64,000 nucleotides of DNA, taken from NCBI RefSeq assembly GCF_001507645.1, contig NZ_CP013909.1, forward strand, positions 620,001 to 684,000, read 5' to 3'. The stretch is from Hymenobacter sedentarius (lineage in GTDB: Bacteria; Bacteroidota; Bacteroidia; Cytophagales; Hymenobacteraceae). The notes under the pieces were generated by a model. It was not told where the DNA came from. It ran no database searches and was given only the letters and a program-made list of their open reading frames with translations. The position numbers and the translations under genes are program-made. Every line of letters starts with the position of its first letter. Position 1 is the stretch's first letter. This document shows positions 18,406 through 27,395 of this stretch, piece by piece.

Positions 18406-19110
18406 TCAGGGCAGCAGGCGGATAATAAAGTTTTTGAGCGGATTCTTTTTGATGATGGTGACCAGCTGGCCGTTGGCGTACTGGTACTCGTCTTCGCGGC
18501 CGTCGCGCTGCGCCTGGTAGGTATGCGCGGCGGTGCTGTTCAGGCTAAAATAGTCGCCAAAGTATTCCGCGAAAGCTTTGCGGTGTGCGCCGGGCTCGCC
18601 GAAGAAGAGGTTGGTCACGGCGTAGGTAATCGGCTGGGTTTCGGTGGCGCGGTAGTGGTGCTTGTATTGGTCGGCCACGATGTCGTAATGGTCGCCCTTC
18701 CACTCGGTGCGGGAGGAGAAATCCCCTTGGTTGGTATGGGCCTCCACCGTCGAGAGCAGGAGCTGCCCGTTGCGGAAGCGGTTGCTCACCTGGTAATAAA
18801 TTTTCAGATGGTAGAGCAGGAAGTTGACCTTCACATCGCTCACCAAGGTGTACAGCACGTCGGTGCCTGCTTGGGGCTGGCGGGTGGCCGTCATGGTGCC
18901 CACCCGCAGGCCGGCCACTTCGATGGCGTACCGGCGGGTTTCTACCGCCGCAGCTTTCAGCGTCTGGGCCTGCCCAGCCGACGGCAGTAAACACAGGCTA
19001 CCAACGGTTAGTAGGCGCCGCAGGACAGTAGGAAGAGAATAGCGCAGCGCGGGGCTTCCGGCCAGCTCAACTTGGCGTTCGGCTTCTGGCTCGGCGGCCT
19101 TATTGCTCAT
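18406..19110 (-). CDS. Exported DUF6134-like protein
   Basis: A 234-residue protein of unknown function. A polar N-terminus of about 28 residues precedes a hydrophobic stretch (LLTVGSLCLLPSAGQAQ) that reads as a signal peptide, so the annotated start may be too early. The mature part, RRYAIEVAGLRVGTMTATRQ ... KIYYQVSNRFRNGQLL ... DGREDEYQYANGQLVTI, matches the general shape of DUF6134, a predicted beta-rich periplasmic family. It overlaps the end of the upstream DUF547 gene by 11 bases on the same strand, so the two are translated together. Confidence 0.65.
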   Translation of the reverse strand: MSNKAAEPEAERQVELAGSPALRYSLPTVLRRLLTVGSLCLLPSAGQAQTLKAAAVETRRYAIEVAGLRVGTMTATRQPQAGTDVLYTLVSDVKVNFLLYHLKIYYQVSNRFRNGQLLLSTVEAHTNQGDFSSRTEWKGDHYDIVADQYKHHYRATETQPITYAVTNLFFGEPGAHRKAFAEYFGDYFSLNSTAAHTYQAQRDGREDEYQYANGQLVTIIKKNPLKNFIIRLLP

Positions 19111-19906
19111 TCAGGTTCCAGTTGTAGTCCAGGTACGTGACCTTGGTGCTGTTGCTCATTTTGGCGGTGGAGTACTTGTTTACCCAGCTCACCACCGACT
19201 GGCTGTTGTTGCTCCAGTCGCCCTTGTACCAGTCGAAGTACTTGGAAAGCTGGGCGGCATCCTGGCTGATTTTGTTCTTGGCCGGGTTGTTCAGGAAGTC
19301 GTGGCCCTGGTCGTCGAGCTGGCGCTCGAGCTTGTCGGCGGTGTAGGCCTCGTTTCGCAGCCGGGGGCAGGAAATGGACGCGCACACCAGTGCAAAGTGA
19401 ATGCGGGGGTCGTTGTATTTCTTGCGCAGTGTGCCGTGCTCAATGTTGTCCAGGCTCATCTTTGTGCTGCCGATGCTGAAAAACTTGGCTGCCCAGGGCG
19501 TGGTCACAAACGGAATCTTGATTTTGGAGCCAATGTCCTTGATGCTCTGCACCGGGTAGTGGTCCAGCACCAGGCGCATGGTGTAGGCATTGTAGGCGTT
19601 AATCCAGTAGGCCATCTGCTCGTGCTTGCTCCAGCTGGCGGCCGGCGGATTCTTGCTCAGCAGGTCGAGGTACCGATTGAAGTCTTTCTGGTCGGCCATC
19701 AGGCCCTTGTAGTTGACCAGGCCCTTCTCGTTCACGTATTTTTTCAGCAGCCGGTCGTAGGCGCTGTGGTCTACCGCGGTGGCAGCATGGCTGGCCAGCG
19801 CCTTGTGCTCAGGCGAATGCGAAGAAAAAGCCGGCGTGCGGAAGGCGGTGAGCGTCGTCAGGCCGAGGGCCAGCAGGGCTACGGCCGGTAAGCGGGTTAT
19901 TTTCAT
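19100..19906 (-). CDS. Exported DUF547 protein
   Basis: A 268-residue secreted protein. The start at 19906 gives a signal peptide (MKITRLPAVALLALGLTTLTAF); in-frame ATGs at 19918 and 19927 are possible. The DUF547 domain fills the rest: YVNEKGLVNYKGL, YWINAYNAYTMRLVLDHYP, GSTKMSLDNIEHGTLR, DPRIHFALVCASISCPRLRN and DFLNNPAKN. The conserved Cys in the CASISCP segment is characteristic; the domain is thought to be papain-like, but activity is unproven. It diverges from the arsenosugar-like cluster that starts at 20175 and shares its upstream region. Confidence 0.82.
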   Translation of the reverse strand: MKITRLPAVALLALGLTTLTAFRTPAFSSHSPEHKALASHAATAVDHSAYDRLLKKYVNEKGLVNYKGLMADQKDFNRYLDLLSKNPPAASWSKHEQMAYWINAYNAYTMRLVLDHYPVQSIKDIGSKIKIPFVTTPWAAKFFSIGSTKMSLDNIEHGTLRKKYNDPRIHFALVCASISCPRLRNEAYTADKLERQLDDQGHDFLNNPAKNKISQDAAQLSKYFDWYKGDWSNNSQSVVSWVNKYSTAKMSNSTKVTYLDYNWNLNEQ

Positions 19907-20174
19907 GAAATTGGTCATCAGGGCCATATACGTGCCACCGGCCCAATAAAGATTTCTGCCGCGCCAAACTGCCCGGAGCCGCCCTTGCGTAAGCTTCCGA
20001 AACGCCCTTTTCCGATGTTGTTGACCACTGCACTGCTGGCCAGGCGGCAGTTGCTGTGCTTCTCCTTTCAGCGGTCTTACGCCCACAGTGCCTACTAGCG
20101 AAGTCTTTTAGCGGGTGAAGCTCGTAAGTATGGCAAAAAGTAAGGAATTTGCACCTCCTACCAACTCAACCGTT

Positions 20175-20867
20175 ATGGCTCTTAGCGTTATCATTCCCAC
20201 CTACAATGAAGCCGCTAACATCGCCCAACTCGTAGCCGACCTGCGCCGCCACGCCCCCGCCCACCTGGTCGAAATACTGGTAGTGGACGCGCACAGCCCC
20301 GACGGCACCGCCGAAGCCGCCCGCCAGGCCGGAGCCACCGTGCTGCTGGCCCCCAAGCCCGGCCGCGCGGCTCAGATGAACTACGGAGCGCAGCAGGCCA
20401 CCGGCGACATCCTCTACTTCGTGCACGCCGACGTGGGCATTCACCCCGACTACGTGGCCACCATTGAGGCAGCCGTGGCCGCGGGGCACGAAGCGGGCTG
20501 CTACCGGTTTCGGTTCGACTCCAAGCACCCTTTGCTGCGCATCAACAGCTACGGCACCCGCTTTCCAGGCATCATGAGCCGCGGCGGCGACCAGACGCTG
20601 TTCGTCACGCGCGACCTGTTTCAGCGGTTGGGCGGGTTCAACGAGCGGTTCGTCATCATGGAGGACTTTGAAATCATCCTCCGCATCCGGAAGCTGGCCT
20701 CCTTTTTCATCATCCCCCAAGACGTGCGCGTGTCGGCCCGCAAGTACGAAACCAACAGCTGGCTGCGCGTGCAAATAGCCAATTTAACGGCGCTTTCGCT
20801 GTTTTTCCTGAAGGTGCCGCCCACCCGCATTGCGCGCACCTACAAAGCCATGCTCAACTACCGCTGA
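20175..20867 (+). CDS. TIGR04283-type glycosyltransferase family 2 (arsenosugar cluster)
   Basis: A 230-residue GT-A enzyme. It opens with MALSVIIPTYNEAANI, then VVDAHSPDGT (nucleotide-binding), GRAAQMNYGAQQATGDILYF, the metal-binding FVHADVG (DxD-like HAD), and GGFNERFVIMEDFEIILRIR, an arrangement typical of 'transferase 2, rSAM/selenodomain-associated' (TIGR04283). The final 20 residues form a basic amphipathic tail. ATG 20175 starts exactly at the conserved N-terminus. Its stop overlaps the next start by one base (TGATG), and it heads a five-gene set ending in arsS, so a role in adding a sugar to an arsenic- or selenium-containing product is inferred. Confidence 0.85.
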   Translation: MALSVIIPTYNEAANIAQLVADLRRHAPAHLVEILVVDAHSPDGTAEAARQAGATVLLAPKPGRAAQMNYGAQQATGDILYFVHADVGIHPDYVATIEAAVAAGHEAGCYRFRFDSKHPLLRINSYGTRFPGIMSRGGDQTLFVTRDLFQRLGGFNERFVIMEDFEIILRIRKLASFFIIPQDVRVSARKYETNSWLRVQIANLTALSLFFLKVPPTRIARTYKAMLNYR

Positions 20868-21871
20868 TGCCGCCCACCGTTCTCGTTACCGGCGCCAACG
20901 GCTTCCTGGGGCGCCACATCGTAGCCGAACTGCTGCGGCGCAACTACAACGTGCGGGCCCTGGTACGGCCCCAAAACCGCACGACCTCTTCGGCCCTGCC
21001 GCCGCTGCACAGCCTGCCCATCGAGTGCCGCGAGGGCGACATTGGCCAGCCCAACACGGTGGCCGGCGCGGCAGATGGCTGCATGGCCATCATCCACGCC
21101 GCCGCCCTGGCCCAGGTGAACCCGGCCCGCAACCCGGCCGTGTGGGCCGTGAACGACACGGGCACCGAAACCGTGCTGCAGCTAGCTCAAGAGGCTAAAG
21201 TTGAACGATTCGTGTACGTGGGCACCGCCAACGTTTTCGGCTTTGGGAGCGTCTCGCAGCCCGGCGATGAAACCCGTCCCTTCTCCGGCACCCGCTACGG
21301 CCTGGACTACATGGACAGCAAGCGCGCCGCCACCGTCCGCGTGCAACGCGCCGTAGCCGAATGGAACCTGCCCGCCGTGCTGGTTCACCCCACCTTCATG
21401 CTGGGTCCCGGCGATGCAAAACCCACCTCCAATGCCCTGCTGCTGGAGCTGCACCGGGGCCGACTATTGGGCTACCCGCCCGGCGGCAAAAACTACGTGC
21501 ATGTGCGGGATGTGGCCGTGGCCACCGTCAACGCCCTGAGCAAAGGCCAGGTTGGAGAATCCTACATCTTGGGCAACCAGAACCTAAGCTACCGGGAAGC
21601 TTTTGGGCTGATGGCGCGCGTCATGGGCGTGCCGCCGGCGCGGTGGCCCATCCCGGCGGCCGTAGCCCGAGCTTACGGGGCGGCCTGCGACTTGAAAGCC
21701 CGCTGGAGCGGACAGCCGGCCCAGCTCAATTCGGCCATGGTGGCGGTGGCCAACGATGGCCACTATTTCAGCGCCCAGAAAGCTATTGTCGAACTTAGTA
21801 TGCCCCAAACCGCTTTAGAGCAAGCCGTTCAGGAAGCCTTCGACTGGTTTAAAACCAATCATTATGTTTGA
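20867..21871 (+). CDS. NAD-dependent epimerase/dehydratase (extended SDR)
   Basis: A 334-residue extended short-chain dehydrogenase. The NAD(P) motif GANGFLG sits at residues 8-14, and YMDSK supplies the catalytic Tyr and Lys; FVYVGTANVFGFG carries the active-site serine/threonine region, and VHPTFMLGPGD is the usual substrate-side motif. It looks closest to dihydroflavonol-reductase/hopanoid-sugar-epimerase-like members; the substrate is unknown. Overlaps at both ends (one base with the glycosyltransferase, 8 bases with the next SDR) show it is part of one operon. Confidence 0.82.
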   Translation: MPPTVLVTGANGFLGRHIVAELLRRNYNVRALVRPQNRTTSSALPPLHSLPIECREGDIGQPNTVAGAADGCMAIIHAAALAQVNPARNPAVWAVNDTGTETVLQLAQEAKVERFVYVGTANVFGFGSVSQPGDETRPFSGTRYGLDYMDSKRAATVRVQRAVAEWNLPAVLVHPTFMLGPGDAKPTSNALLLELHRGRLLGYPPGGKNYVHVRDVAVATVNALSKGQVGESYILGNQNLSYREAFGLMARVMGVPPARWPIPAAVARAYGAACDLKARWSGQPAQLNSAMVAVANDGHYFSAQKAIVELSMPQTALEQAVQEAFDWFKTNHYV

Positions 21872-22754
21872 TACGAATCCCATGGCGGGCACCTTGCTCA
21901 CGGCTAGCCCCACGTTGTCACGGCCGCCCGCGGTGGTGCGCACGGGGCCGTTTGCGGGCCAAGTGGCCATCGTCACCGGCTCCGAATCGGGCATTGGGCG
22001 CGAAACGGCGCGGGCCCTCTGCGAAAACGGAGCCGCCGTGGTGCTCAACGGACGTAACGCCGAGCGCCTGGAGCAGACCCGGCTGGCCTTTGCCCAGGCC
22101 GGACTGGCTGTAGCCAGCTGCCAGGCCGACGTGACTGACTATGCCGACTGCGAACGGCTGATTGATACCGCTATCCGGGAGTTTGGTCAGCTCAATATCC
22201 TCATCACCAATGCCAGCATTTCGATGCGGGCCTACTTTGCCGATATGCAGCCCGAGGTGTTCCGGCAAGTGCTCGACAGCAACGTGTACGGCACCGTGTA
22301 CCCGCTCAAGGCCGCGCTGCCGCACCTGACCAAAACCCGGGGCAGCGTCACGTTTATCTCCTCCATCTCGGCGCTGAACGGCATGCCCAGCGGGTCAGCG
22401 TACTGCGCCGGAAAAGCGGCCGTGGCCAACCTGGCACACACGCTCCGGCTCGAGCTCGACCACACCGGCATTCACTTCGGCGTGGTGCACATCGGCTTCA
22501 CCCAAAACGACGCCGACAAGCGCGTGCTGGATGCGGCCGGGCGGCCCGTGCCCATTGCGCACCGCCCGCCGCGCTGGCAAAAATCGCAGGGACAGGTGGC
22601 CGGCATCATCCTGAAACACATTCGGCGGCGGCGGCAGCGCACCGTAATTTCGGCCCTAGGCCGCCTGATTGTGCTGATTCATACCTACCTGCCCCGCCTA
22701 GGCGATTGGGTGGTGCTCACAACAATTCGGCGCCTGCGGCATTTCTACGAATAA
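21864..22754 (+). CDS. Classical SDR oxidoreductase
   Basis: A 296-residue short-chain dehydrogenase with TGSESGIG cofactor motif (about residues 38-45), NAS in LITNASISM, catalytic Ser in FISSIS and YCAGK (Tyr/Lys). A ~30-residue N-terminal leader precedes the Rossmann fold, and the C-terminus carries a basic RRRRQRT stretch and a hydrophobic segment (LIVLIHTYLPRLGDWVVL), as in membrane-associated 3-ketosphinganine/lipid-type SDRs. A lipid substrate is therefore possible but unproven. It overlaps the preceding epimerase gene by 8 bases; the peroxidase-like gene follows within 60 bases. Confidence 0.82.
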   Translation: MFDTNPMAGTLLTASPTLSRPPAVVRTGPFAGQVAIVTGSESGIGRETARALCENGAAVVLNGRNAERLEQTRLAFAQAGLAVASCQADVTDYADCERLIDTAIREFGQLNILITNASISMRAYFADMQPEVFRQVLDSNVYGTVYPLKAALPHLTKTRGSVTFISSISALNGMPSGSAYCAGKAAVANLAHTLRLELDHTGIHFGVVHIGFTQNDADKRVLDAAGRPVPIAHRPPRWQKSQGQVAGIILKHIRRRRQRTVISALGRLIVLIHTYLPRLGDWVVLTTIRRLRHFYE

Positions 22755-22811
22755 CCGCGGCCGTAAACCCGGACCTTCACTATTTTTCGTATGTTCTCAA
22801 CAACCCATCCA

Positions 22812-23144
22812 ATGGATACTTATTACAACCCCGGCGACCTCAAGAAATTCGGCAACATCTCCGAATTCCAGCCGGAATTTGCCGAGAAATTTTTCTCCTA
22901 CTACGGCTCCGTATTCGCCGAAGGAGCCCTCACGGCCCGCGAGAAGTCGCTCATTGCCTTGGCCGTGGCGCACGCCGTGCAGTGCCCCTACTGCATCGAC
23001 GCGTACACCTCGGATACCCTGGAAAAGGGCTGCACCGAGCCGGAAATGATGGAAGCCGTGCACGTAGCCGCCGCCATTCGGGGCGGGGCCACGCTGGTGC
23101 ACAGCGTGCAGATGATGAACAAAGCCAAAGACCTGTCTATGTAA
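22812..23144 (+). CDS. Arsenosugar-associated peroxidase-like protein (AhpD-like)
   Basis: A 110-residue carboxymuconolactone/AhpD-family protein. The redox motif CPYCIDAYT (Cys-x-x-Cys followed by a proton-relay region) and the preceding ALAVAHAVQ are characteristic; the opening YYNPGDLKKFGNI matches the arsenosugar biosynthesis-associated branch (TIGR04030-like). I prefer ATG 22812 (MDTYYNP); an in-frame ATG at 22791 would add seven residues. It sits 46 bases before arsS, the usual partner, and probably acts as a thiol peroxidase or reductant in the same pathway. Confidence 0.85.
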   Translation: MDTYYNPGDLKKFGNISEFQPEFAEKFFSYYGSVFAEGALTAREKSLIALAVAHAVQCPYCIDAYTSDTLEKGCTEPEMMEAVHVAAAIRGGATLVHSVQMMNKAKDLSM

Positions 23145-23190
23145 TTGCCTGAGGCTGCGGCCCCAGTTGTTATTTACTTCCTTGCAATCG

Positions 23191-24237
23191 ATGAAATCCC
23201 TCAAGGCCACGGGCCACCAACTGGCTGATTCCGCCTTTCAGCTCACGGTGCTGCGCACCGAAGTAGCCGAAACGCTGCACCTGCCGCTGTTCCACGAAAA
23301 GATGCGCGGGGCGGACCTGTTTCCGCTGCAGTCGTTTGCGCCGGCCATTCTGCAAATCAACGTGGGCAAAATGTGCAACCAGGTGTGCAAGCACTGCCAC
23401 GTGGACGCCGGCCCCGACCGCAAGGAAATCATGACCCGCGAGACCATGCAGCTGTGCCTGGACGCGCTGGCCCAAAGCGACATCCAGACCGTGGACCTGA
23501 CCGGGGGCGCCCCCGAGATGAACCCCGACTTCCGGTGGTTTGTGGAGGAAATCAGCAAGCTGGGCCGCAAGGTGCTGGTGCGCTGCAACCTCACCATCAT
23601 TGTGGCTAACAAGAAGTACTACGACCTACCCGACTTCTTTAAGCTGCACGGCGTGGAAGTGGTCAGCTCCCTGCCTTTCTACAGCGCCGACAAAACCGAC
23701 CGCCAGCGCGGCGACGGCGTCTTTGCCGACTCCATTAAGGCCCTGAAAATGCTCAATGCCGTGGGCTACGGCCAGGAAGGCACCGGCCTGGTACTCAACC
23801 TGGTGTACAACCCCAGCGGCGCCTTTCTGCCCGGCTCGCAAAAGGCCCTGCAGGACCAGTTTAAGCGCGCCCTGGCCAAGGACTTCGGCATCGTATTCAA
23901 CGAGCTGTTTGCCATCACCAACATACCGGTGAGCCGCTACCTCGATTACCTGATTGAGTCCAAAAACTACGCCGGCTACATGGAGAAGCTGGTGAATGCC
24001 TTCAACCCCGCGGCCGCCGCAGGCGTGATGTGCCGCAACACCATCTCGGTGGGCTGGGACGGCGGCCTGTACGACTGCGACTTCAACCAGATGTTGGATT
24101 TGTATGTGGCCAGCCCAGGCAAGCACATCCGCGACTTCGATGCCGCGGCCTTGGCTCAGCGGAGCATTGTGGTGAACCAGCACTGCTATGGCTGCACGGC
24201 CGGCAGCGGTTCCAGTTGTGGCGGGGCCGTGGCGTAG
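23191..24237 (+). CDS. arsS: Arsenosugar biosynthesis radical SAM protein ArsS
   Basis: A 348-residue radical SAM enzyme. The [4Fe-4S] motif is CNQVCKHCH (Cys-x3-Cys-x2-Cys) near residue 63, followed by DLTGGAPEMNPDFRW. The C-terminal half has the family-specific NTISVGWDGGLYDCDFNQML and the Cys-rich end HCYGCTAGSGSSCGG, where some relatives carry selenocysteine; here ordinary Cys codons are used. ArsS is proposed to transfer the 5'-deoxyadenosyl group to dimethylarsinite, making the arsenosugar precursor. No arsM methyltransferase is adjacent in this window. ATG 23191 was chosen over an upstream TTG (23167) because it matches the conserved start. Confidence 0.92.
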   Translation: MKSLKATGHQLADSAFQLTVLRTEVAETLHLPLFHEKMRGADLFPLQSFAPAILQINVGKMCNQVCKHCHVDAGPDRKEIMTRETMQLCLDALAQSDIQTVDLTGGAPEMNPDFRWFVEEISKLGRKVLVRCNLTIIVANKKYYDLPDFFKLHGVEVVSSLPFYSADKTDRQRGDGVFADSIKALKMLNAVGYGQEGTGLVLNLVYNPSGAFLPGSQKALQDQFKRALAKDFGIVFNELFAITNIPVSRYLDYLIESKNYAGYMEKLVNAFNPAAAAGVMCRNTISVGWDGGLYDCDFNQMLDLYVASPGKHIRDFDAAALAQRSIVVNQHCYGCTAGSGSSCGGAVA

Positions 24238-24263
24238 GCAAGAGGGAGCGCCTGAAACGGTTC

Positions 24264-24451
24264 TGTCATTGCGAGGCCGCAGGCTGTGGCAATCCGTCCT
24301 CACACTGCGACCAACCCCGAAGTGTGACAAACGCTTTTAAAGCGACAAGCCCCAGCACTGTGCAGTACCGGGGCTTGTCGCTTTAGAAAGTGTCTGGCTT
24401 TTACAGGACACAGGACGGATTGCTTCGTCGTGCCTCCTCGCAACGACAGGA
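24264..24451. repeat. Nested palindromic intergenic repeat
   Basis: The gap after arsS is an inverted element. Outer arms: ctgtcattgcgagg ... ggcaatccgtcct on the left and aggacggattgc ... cctcctcgcaacgacag on the right. At its core is a perfect 15-bp stem, aaagcgacaagcccc (24339-24353) with its complement at 24370-24384. It resembles the TCATTGCGAGG...GCAATCCG repeats dispersed in Hymenobacter-like genomes and may terminate arsS and ppk1 transcripts. Confidence 0.7.
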
Positions 24452-24455
24452 GCTA

Positions 24456-26579
24456 TTAGCCCTTTTTCTTCGAAACAGGGCCGCGCTTGGCTACCGCCGC
24501 AGGCTGAGCAGCCGCCCGGGCCCGCCGCTTCATCCCTTTCAGCCATGCATACGTAGCCACCTGCGCTTGCACCGGCTTCTTTCCTTCCTCGGGCAGCACG
24601 AAACAGTTTTCAAAGTCCCGGGCCTTGACGTTGTCCTGGCGCTGCAAATCGAGCAGATACCGCACCTCGGCCCGCAGACCGGCGTCGAGAATGGGGAAGG
24701 CTACTTCCACGCGCCGGTCAAGGTTGCGGGTCATCCAGTCGGCGGATGAAACGAAGACTTTTTCCTCGCCGCCGTGGGCGAAAACGTACACCCGGCTATG
24801 CTCCAGGTACCGGTCCACGAGGCCGCGCTGGCTGATGTTTTCGCTGTAGCCCGCCTGGCCCGGTACCAGGCAGCCGATGCCCCGCACGATTAGCTCAATC
24901 CGCACACCGGCTTCGCTGGCGTGGTAGAGCTTGGCAATCATGCCGCGGTCTTCCAGGGCATTCATTTTGAGAATAATGTAGGCCTCCTTGCCTTTTTTGG
25001 CTTGCTTGATTTCGTAGTCAATCAGGGCGTTGAGGCCGGTGCGCAGGCCAAACGGCGCTACGAGCAGCAGCTCGAGCTGCGGCACGGCCTGCTGGTCGCG
25101 CAGGTAGCCAAATACGGCGGCGGCTTCGCGGGTCAGACCTTCGTGGGCCGTAAACAGGCCGTGGTCGGTGTAGAGCTGGCTGGTGCTTTCGTTGAAGTTG
25201 CCGGTGCTGAAATAGGCATACTGGCGGGTGGTTTCGTCGGCCTCGCGGCGGGCAATGAGCAGCAGCTTGCTGTGCACCTTCAGCTCGGGCGGCGTGAAGA
25301 TGACGTGCGCGCCCGCCCGCTGCAGCTTATCGGCCCAAAACAGGTTGGACTCCTCATCGAAGCGGGCTTTCAGCTCCACTACCACCGTCACCTGCTTGCC
25401 GTGCCGGGCGGCTTTCATCAGGGCTTTCACCACGGCGCTTTTGCTGGCCACGCGGTAGAGCGTGATGCTGATGGCCGACACGCGCGGGTCGGCGGCGGCT
25501 TCGCGCAGCAGGCGCGTCACGTAGTCAAACGACTGGTAGGGCGGGTGCAGCAGGTGGTCGCGCTGGCCGATGGCGGCCAGCAAACTGCCCGTGCGCGGCA
25601 GCGTGGGATGCGGCAGCGCCGGCCGGGCCGGGTAGTGGAAACTGGGCTCGTCGAAGTGGGGGAAGCCAAAAAAGTCGCGGAAGTTGTGGTAGCGGCTGCC
25701 TTCTACCAAGGCGTCGTCGGTGATGCCGGTTTTCTGCTTGATGGCCCGCAGGGTTTCCTTGGGCATCCGGGGGTCGTAGAGCAGGCGGGCAGGGAAGCCG
25801 GTGGCGCGCTTGGCCAGGCTGCTACGGATTTTCTCCATCAGGTCGCCCGATACTTCTTCTTCGATGTCCAGCTCGGCATCGCGCGAGAGCTTGATGGCGT
25901 TGACTTCCACCCGCTCGTAGGCCGGAAACAGCGCGGGGGCGCCCACGCGAATCACGTCGTCCAGAAACAGCACGTAGCGCTCCTCGCCTTCGTCGGGCAG
26001 GCGCACAAAGCGGCCGCCGTGGCGCTTGGTGGGCAGCTCCATCACCAGCACCCGCTCGGCGTGGGCGCCGGCCTGGGCCTCGCGGGGCTGGCTGAGAAAG
26101 AACGTGAGGTACACGGCCTGGTCTTTCAGAAACAGGTGGTGCAGGGTGTCGTCCAGCGCCACCGGCGAGAGCAGGTCGCGCACCTTTTCCTCGAAGTAGC
26201 GGGTCGTCCAGGCACGCTGCTGGTCGGTGAGGTCGGCCTCGTTCAGCAGGTGAATGTGGTGGCGGTTTAGCTCGGGCAGCAGCTGCTCCCGAAACGTGGC
26301 CCCGAACTCCTCCTGCTGCCGCGATACCTCGACCAGCACCTCGCGCAGCTGGCGCTTCGGGCTGTCGCCGAGCTTGGCGCGCGTTTTCTTCTTTAGGTTG
26401 GTGAGCCGCCGCAGGGTGGCCACCCGCACCTTAAAAAACTCGTCGAGGTTGCTGCTGAAAATGGCCAGGAACTTGAGCCGCTCCAGCAGCGGCACGTCGG
26501 GGCTCTGCGCTTCCTGAAGCACGCGGGCATTGAAGCGAAGCCAGCTCAAGTCGCGGGAGAGGGTTTTCAAAGCAGACAA
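24456..26579 (-). CDS. ppk1: Polyphosphate kinase 1
   Basis: A 707-residue Ppk1 that polymerises ATP gamma-phosphate into polyphosphate. All four domains are evident: N-terminal helical domain (DLSWLRFNARVLQEA, FLAIFSSNLDEFFKVRV), the head domain, and two phospholipase-D-like catalytic domains with the autophosphorylated His in LKVHSKLLLI (about residue 435) and NFNESTSQLYTDHGLFT. A basic tail (LKGMKRRARAAAQ ... KRGPVSKKKG) extends the C-terminus. It lies downstream of sixA on the same strand, separated by 112 bases; linkage of these two phosphate-related genes is common. Confidence 0.95.
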   Translation of the reverse strand: MSALKTLSRDLSWLRFNARVLQEAQSPDVPLLERLKFLAIFSSNLDEFFKVRVATLRRLTNLKKKTRAKLGDSPKRQLREVLVEVSRQQEEFGATFREQLLPELNRHHIHLLNEADLTDQQRAWTTRYFEEKVRDLLSPVALDDTLHHLFLKDQAVYLTFFLSQPREAQAGAHAERVLVMELPTKRHGGRFVRLPDEGEERYVLFLDDVIRVGAPALFPAYERVEVNAIKLSRDAELDIEEEVSGDLMEKIRSSLAKRATGFPARLLYDPRMPKETLRAIKQKTGITDDALVEGSRYHNFRDFFGFPHFDEPSFHYPARPALPHPTLPRTGSLLAAIGQRDHLLHPPYQSFDYVTRLLREAAADPRVSAISITLYRVASKSAVVKALMKAARHGKQVTVVVELKARFDEESNLFWADKLQRAGAHVIFTPPELKVHSKLLLIARREADETTRQYAYFSTGNFNESTSQLYTDHGLFTAHEGLTREAAAVFGYLRDQQAVPQLELLLVAPFGLRTGLNALIDYEIKQAKKGKEAYIILKMNALEDRGMIAKLYHASEAGVRIELIVRGIGCLVPGQAGYSENISQRGLVDRYLEHSRVYVFAHGGEEKVFVSSADWMTRNLDRRVEVAFPILDAGLRAEVRYLLDLQRQDNVKARDFENCFVLPEEGKKPVQAQVATYAWLKGMKRRARAAAQPAAVAKRGPVSKKKG

Positions 26580-26691
26580 AGAATTAGCGGGTAAACTCCC
26601 GGCGGTGGAATGCCCACCGGGCGCGGCTTCTTCTACGGCATCCCCAGCCGCATGGCCACAGCCGAGCTTTTAACCGCCCGGCTTTTAACCG

Positions 26692-27186
26692 TTACTTAAC
26701 GTTCCGGGGGTAGTCGTAGAAGTAGAATTCGGCGTTGGCCTTGCTCACGTCGGCCCAATGGTCGCAGTCGAAACGCAGGCACACCACGGCAGCGGTCGGC
26801 ATCTCGTTTAGCGAGGAAGGCGACAAGGCGTTGGCGGTTTCAGTGATGGTGGGGTTGTGGCCCACCAGCAGCACCGATGCGGCCGTATCGGGCAGGTGGT
26901 GGATAACGTCGAGCAAGCCGTCCACATCCGCCCCGTAAATCCCAGGCTCCACCACGATTTTATCGTGCGGGTACTCTACCTCGCGGGCCACTAGCACAGC
27001 CGTGCTCATGGCGCGCACCGCCGGCGAGCTCACCACCAGGTCGGGCCGAATGTGGCGCTTGGCCAGGGCCTTGCCCATGGCGGGGGCATCGTCGCGGCCA
27101 CGGTCGTTGAGGGGGCGTTCCTGGTCGCTGAGCTCGTTGAAGCTCCAGCTGGATTTGGCGTGGCGAAGGAGGTACAGGGTTTTCAT
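26692..27186 (-). CDS. sixA: SixA-type phosphohistidine phosphatase
   Basis: A 164-residue histidine phosphatase. The signature LLRHAKSSW contains the catalytic RH pair (Arg8, His9), with ERPLNDRGRDDAP and the second core histidine in VLLVGHNPTI. SixA proteins remove phosphate from histidine phosphotransfer domains or from PTS proteins. No Hpt partner is encoded here. The neighbour ppk1, co-directional and downstream, also forms a phosphohistidine, but a functional link is only inferred. Confidence 0.88.
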   Translation of the reverse strand: MKTLYLLRHAKSSWSFNELSDQERPLNDRGRDDAPAMGKALAKRHIRPDLVVSSPAVRAMSTAVLVAREVEYPHDKIVVEPGIYGADVDGLLDVIHHLPDTAASVLLVGHNPTITETANALSPSSLNEMPTAAVVCLRFDCDHWADVSKANAEFYFYDYPRNVK

Positions 27187-27337
27187 ATGGCGAAGCTAAC
27201 GGCGTTTTGCTTACCCGCCGTATTGTGAAAAGGTTATATGAGCAAGCAGCTGAACCGGAATGCCAATGGCCCACGGCCGTAGGCGCAGCCGATGAAATCG
27301 CGCGCACCAAGCCTTACGGCTTTAGCTGGTACCCACA

Positions 27338-27374
27338 ACAAAAACGCCCTGCCGGAAGGGCAGGGCGTTTTTGT
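27338..27374 (-). terminator. Terminator of the M43 protease gene
   Basis: Perfect 16-bp stem, acaaaaacgccctgcc (27338-27353) and complement (27359-27374), with A/T tracts on both sides so that it can act in either direction. It lies 22 bases past the protease stop codon. Confidence 0.85.
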
Positions 27375-27395
27375 TTGAGCGGGCGCCGCGGGAGG

